DNA of 12,006 bases from Saccoglossus kowalevskii. Its lineage: Eukaryota > Hemichordata > Enteropneusta > Harrimaniidae. The stretch is taken from contig NW_003129867.1 in assembly GCF_000003605.2 (NCBI RefSeq), forward strand, positions 120,325-132,330. Direction: 5' to 3'. A program made the position numbers and the translations under genes. The notes beneath the pieces were generated by a model that worked only from the letters and a program-made list of their open reading frames with translations, did not search any database and was not told the origin of the DNA. Shown piece after piece: positions 9,007 through 12,006 of this stretch; within the stretch, counting starts at the first letter, position 1; each line of letters starts with the position of its first letter.

Positions 9007-9850
9007 TCCATGATGCATTGCATACATTTATAAACACTTTACATGGTTTTGTATCCATTATGCATTACGTCACTATTGACACGGATATAGTGTATGCCCT
9101 AATTGAGCGAAAGCAGATTGGTATTTAGATGAGACGTGAAGTTATACATCTGATTGTTCAACGACTAACTATATTCAATGTTTTTGTAGGTAGTCTTGGT
9201 AGTGTTCTTACAGTACAACTAGTATTAGGAACACTTCGACTTAGAATTTTTAAATCAGAAACGCTAGTATTGCGAGTACATCATCATGTGTTCTTTGACA
9301 AAACGTGCTTATTCATACCTTGGGGAAGAAAACATCGAATTTATTTCACTTATTGAGATTCATACAATTTTCTATAATGTTATAATGATATCTAACCAAA
9401 GATTTCCATTTAGACTTGAACTTCTATATGTATTAATTAAGATGAAAATTCTTCTCTATGGCAAAGGTAAAATATCATACCTAACCGGCAATCATTAATC
9501 GGGAGTTCATGAACACAAAACTATGAGAAGGTTTCATGATATATACAAATACGAGTATATTTTGTAATCATGTGAATTGATAATCAATAATGGAGTAGAA
9601 TTTATCAACAAATATGACATCATTTAAAAGTATGATAGCTCGTACAACACAACTGCACGGTAAGCTTATTCGTTGTGGCTTTCTTCAGAGAATGGGTGTC
9701 TATGGAAGTTTACCATTGATGTCTAGAACCACCATACCTAATGAAAAACGTACATCGAAACACATAAATAAATAACTAGGCACGAGAAAAGCAGTATCAC
9801 ATGCACATATGAATATACCGAGTTTGCAGTTGCGTTAGAGGTTTTAATTT
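9007..9850. other. AT-rich stretch without recognisable gene
   Basis: A 75-codon plus frame (9129-9356) and an overlapping 70-codon frame (9286-9498) are present. Neither resembles a family I know and neither shows clear exon structure. No repeat shared with the rest of the window was found. If the GH9 gene continues leftward, this stretch may hold its remaining 3' exon or be intron, but I could not identify such an exon. Confidence 0.35.
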
Positions 9851-10522
9851 GTTCAACTCTCAGCAATTACCGATTTATGTTCAACTCTCAGCAATTACCG
9901 ATTTATGTTCAACTCTCAGCAATTACCGATTTATGTTCAACTCTCAGCAATTACCGATTTATGTTCAACTCTCAACAATTACCGATTTATGTTCAACTCT
10001 CAGCAATTACCGATATATGTTCAACTCTCAGCAATTACCGATATATGTTCAACTCTCAGCAATTACCGATTTATGTTCAACTCTCAGCAATTACCGATTT
10101 ATGTTCAACTCTCAGCAATTACCGATTTATGTTCAACTCTCAACAATTACCGATTTATGTTCAACTCTCAGCAATTACCGATTTATGTTCAACTCTCAGC
10201 AATTACCGATTTATGTTCAACTCTCAGCAATTACCGATATATGTTCAACTCTCAACAATTACCGATATATGTTCAACTCTCAGCAATTACCGATTTATGT
10301 TCAACTCTCAGCAATTACCGATTTATGTTCAACTCTCAACAATTACCGATATATGTTCAACTCTCAGCAATTACCGATATATGTTCAACTCTCAACAATT
10401 ACCGATATATGTTCAACTCTCAGCAATTACCGATTTATGTTCAACTCTCAGCAATTACCGATTTATGTTCAACTCTCAGCAATTACCGATATATGTTCAA
10501 CTCTCAGCAATTACCGATAAAT
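9851..10522. repeat. 28-bp minisatellite, 24 units, no indels
   Basis: Twenty-four head-to-tail 28-bp units start GTTCAACTCTCAGCAATTAC and end CGATTTAT, in exact register from 9851 to 10522. Only two unit positions vary: 13 (G or A) and 25 (T or A). The last unit has one further T-to-A change at 26. In order the position 13/25 types are GT GT GT GT AT GA GA GT GT GT AT GT GT GA AA GT GT AA GA AA GT GT GA GA. Units 14-18 and 19-23 share four of five types, suggesting block duplication of about 140 bp. The unit contains no stop triplet in any plus-strand phase, and 28 is not a multiple of 3. All three plus frames therefore stay open for over 200 codons and encode the same 28-residue cycle in shifted register. 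Substitutions hit synonymous and non-synonymous positions alike across frames, so I treat it as non-coding. Confidence 0.97.
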
Positions 10523-10821
10523 GAATAAAAATATACATACATAAGTACTAAAAATATGTTCTGTGTGACAATTACACATGGACAGCAACAATGTCGACAC
10601 AACACAATATCTGTATATATTAGGTTTGTAATGAAGATAACAACAAATGCCCTTTTTCCCGAAATGACCGTTTTTGGTCATTAAATATTCAGTCAGGGGT
10701 TGCTACATTTATATAACGTGCACAGTTGTCTTGCGTAAATTGCGTAACACCACGTGACTACCGAATAACAGTATGGTTATTACGGATATATACAATAATT
10801 TAAGTAACAAATATACTGTAC
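10523..10821 (-). other. Presumed intron or 3' sequence of the GH9 gene
   Basis: This lies downstream of the GH9 exon in the sense of its transcript. If the donor at 10821-10820 were not used, the frame would run on to a stop at 10711-10709, adding about 37 residues rich in Leu/Ile/Val that do not look like GH9. Splicing is therefore preferred. A small hairpin (AATGACC / GGTCATT, 10663-10682) is present. I found no convincing last exon or minus-strand AATAAA in this stretch. Confidence 0.4.
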
Positions 10822-11012
10822 CAGCAATAGCTGATTGGAATCCCGCGTTGTAGTCACATGCCACTTCGTTCGATCGAAAATCTGTTCTGTCATCCACGAA
10901 ATTATCGTTTATGTCAGGGCCTCCGATCAGTGCACCATATGCTGTTTGTGGATTTGGACTTGGACTTGAGTGCTGTGCCCAGTCACATTTTGCAGGATAA
11001 TCAGGACAGGAG
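10822..11012 (-). CDS. Endoglucanase (glycoside hydrolase family 9), catalytic C-terminal exon, partial gene
   Basis: This 191-bp exon encodes 63 full codons plus one base at each end. It belongs to a GH9 enzyme, a family of mostly secreted endo-beta-1,4-glucanases that cut cellulose with inversion; endogenous GH9 cellulases are known in herbivorous gastropods, termites and other invertebrates. The exon starts SCPDYPAKCDW, continues NPQTAYGALIGGPD (the family's GALxGGPD block), then FVDDRTDFRSNEVACDYNA. The last string fits the GH9 active-site signature 2, [FYW]-x-D-x(4)-[FYW]-x(3)-E-x-[STA]-x(3)-N-[STA]. Glu49 of the exon (codon 10867-10865) is the expected proton donor. It ends AGFQSAIA, near the C-terminus of typical catalytic domains. 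The boundaries are an acceptor TTATTCTAG before 11012 and a donor G|GTACAG after 10822. A cysteine stands where Thr/Ser is commoner (NEVACDYNAG). Upstream exons must lie right of the window; the short last coding segment was not found. No disabling change is seen. Confidence 0.93.
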
Positions 11013-11627
11013 CTAGAATAAATTCATATGTAGTAGAAATAATATCGCTTGTGAAAGTTAGGAAGATTAAAACTTATTTATATATTAATATATCTGTTTA
11101 ATTCGTTTAAAAGATTCCTCTCCTTAGTAAATAGCGCCCTCACTCCACAATATTTAGAATGAGTGGTTGGTCAAAAGTTTGATGAGTCAGGTGCATCTAT
11201 TGGCTAAGCTTGTTGTACATAGATGCAAATGAGTATAGGAACCATTAATGCTGTAGGGTGTATTGGGAGGGGTGGAGGATTTCATGTTTGTAATGACTGG
11301 TTGTAATGTGGTATCTCGTTGTTTTCAAGATGCAGCCTGATATTTGTTGCTTTCTTGGTTGTTCAATTGTGGCTAAAATTTGTGTGGTGGGTGGGAGATG
11401 TGTTTATTGTTTGTTGAGTCATTGTTTAGACACCCTGCAGCTTGAAATGGTATGGCCAAATCCAAATTCGATATGGTGGTGTTGAATATCTGTGCGATAT
11501 GGCAGTGTCGTCTAAAAACCACGCATCAAAATGATTTCTGTTTATTTATTTACTGTTGTAGATCCTGAGAACTAGCCATTGAATATGATGTCGGGAATAA
11601 ATGGTTTTCTGAACAAGCTTTATTAAT

Positions 11628-11650
11628 TATTGCTGGCAATATTCCAGTAT
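11628..11650. repeat. Fragment resembling a gastropod interspersed repeat
   Basis: TATTGCTGGCAATATTCCAG is, from memory, the start of a very common interspersed repeat in abalone and related gastropod sequences. Only about 23 bp is recognisable here, after which the sequence departs from what I recall. It is itself partly palindromic (ATTGC/GCAAT and CTGG/CCAG). The identification rests on recollection and a short match. Confidence 0.35.
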
Positions 11651-11710
11651 GAATTGGGAGCAAACTGTGACACCAAATCTAGTCGTTGTATTGTTATGCC
11701 TCTAAAATGC

Positions 11711-11727
11711 TTTTTTTTTTTTTTTTT
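11711..11727. repeat. Poly-T run (T17)
   Basis: Seventeen T in a row are followed by AAATAAAATAAATTAAATAG. It could be the reverse-oriented poly(A) tail of a retroposed sequence or simple low complexity; no SINE or LINE body was recognised beside it. Confidence 0.8.
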
Positions 11728-12006
11728 AAATAAAATAAATTAAATAGAAATATATTATGTGTATTTTTGTATGTGGAAACATGGCTTGCCCACTAATATA
11801 TATAAAGAAGTGTGGTCTGCAGTTCTTTTTTTTTAATTTTTTTATTTGTGAAAAAAACTTTAGTGTAAACAATAAACACTCACAGTGCAAGGCTAGTTCA
11901 CCAACATGTCTATTCTCTTGCTTGAGTGTGAAAGTACATGGTTTAGTGACTACCTCTCATATTTTTAAATTTTAGAATTTTTTTTTTATTTGGGAAGGTT
12001 CTTCTA

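Larger units (their letters stand above)
11013..12006 (-). other. Presumed intron upstream of the GH9 exon
   Basis: The exon at 10822-11012 begins in mid-codon after an AG, so preceding sequence should be intronic. I looked on the minus strand for the usual preceding GH9 block (G-R-S-x-V-x-G-x-G-x-N-P-P then H-H) and did not find it, so the intron probably runs past the window edge. It contains low-complexity T runs, including T17 at 11711-11727, a short gastropod-repeat-like motif (11628-11650) and a small stem with an octamer motif (11192-11230). The plus frame at 11757-11975 is T-rich and judged spurious. Confidence 0.5.

Noticed and set aside
9851-10522. CRISPR-like array
   Set aside because: The units are directly contiguous with no unique spacers, and the surrounding DNA is eukaryotic.
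9849-10528. Three overlapping plus-strand open frames of 207-223 codons encoding the same repetitive peptide
   Set aside because: They are the automatic result of a 28-bp repeat without stop triplets. The two variable positions change amino acids as freely as not, and there is no recognisable domain or splice context.
11757-11975. 72-codon plus frame near the right edge
   Set aside because: It is driven by T-rich low complexity, with phenylalanine runs and no recognisable features.

Overview
The window looks like AT-rich, repeat-laden nuclear DNA from an animal, most likely a mollusc and plausibly a herbivorous gastropod of the abalone type. The clues are an interrupted (exon/intron) gene for a glycoside hydrolase family 9 endoglucanase on the minus strand, dense solo LTRs, and a short motif near 11628 that I associate from memory with gastropod interspersed repeats. 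Nothing suggests bacteria: there are no operons or ribosome binding sites, and most open frames are short, lack an ATG or lie inside repeats.

Layout. 1-205: a tandem pair of 50-bp units, each carrying a 32-bp near-palindrome. 300-460: a TATA-like element with two heat-shock-element-like clusters, readable as a promoter facing left. About 575-1070: an old, diverged LTR-like copy (minus). 1369-2017: a solo LTR of family A (minus). 2933-3692: a solo LTR of a second family B (plus), with TG/CA ends and a 5-bp target duplication. 3964-5286: first copy of a 1.3-kb repeat. 6075-6181: an uninterrupted (ATT)n array. 6766-6936: a 56-codon minus-strand ORF for a secreted, strongly cationic peptide, with a splice-acceptor-like site before it and AATAAA after it. 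7020-9006: second, rearranged copy of the 1.3-kb repeat, split by a plus-strand family A solo LTR (8213-8852). 9851-10522: 24 perfectly periodic 28-bp minisatellite units. 10822-11012: a GH9 exon carrying the catalytic acid signature. 11013-12006: presumed intron.

Only two stretches look protein-coding: the GH9 exon, recognised with high confidence, and the secreted-peptide ORF, judged on structure alone. Both are on the minus strand and nothing connects them functionally. The rest is repeats in several layers: an old LTR copy, a diverged duplication, an LTR nested in that duplication, and a young, homogeneous minisatellite. The best candidate for something undescribed is the secreted peptide at 6766-6936, followed by the all-frames-open minisatellite and the left-facing heat-shock-type promoter at the left edge.
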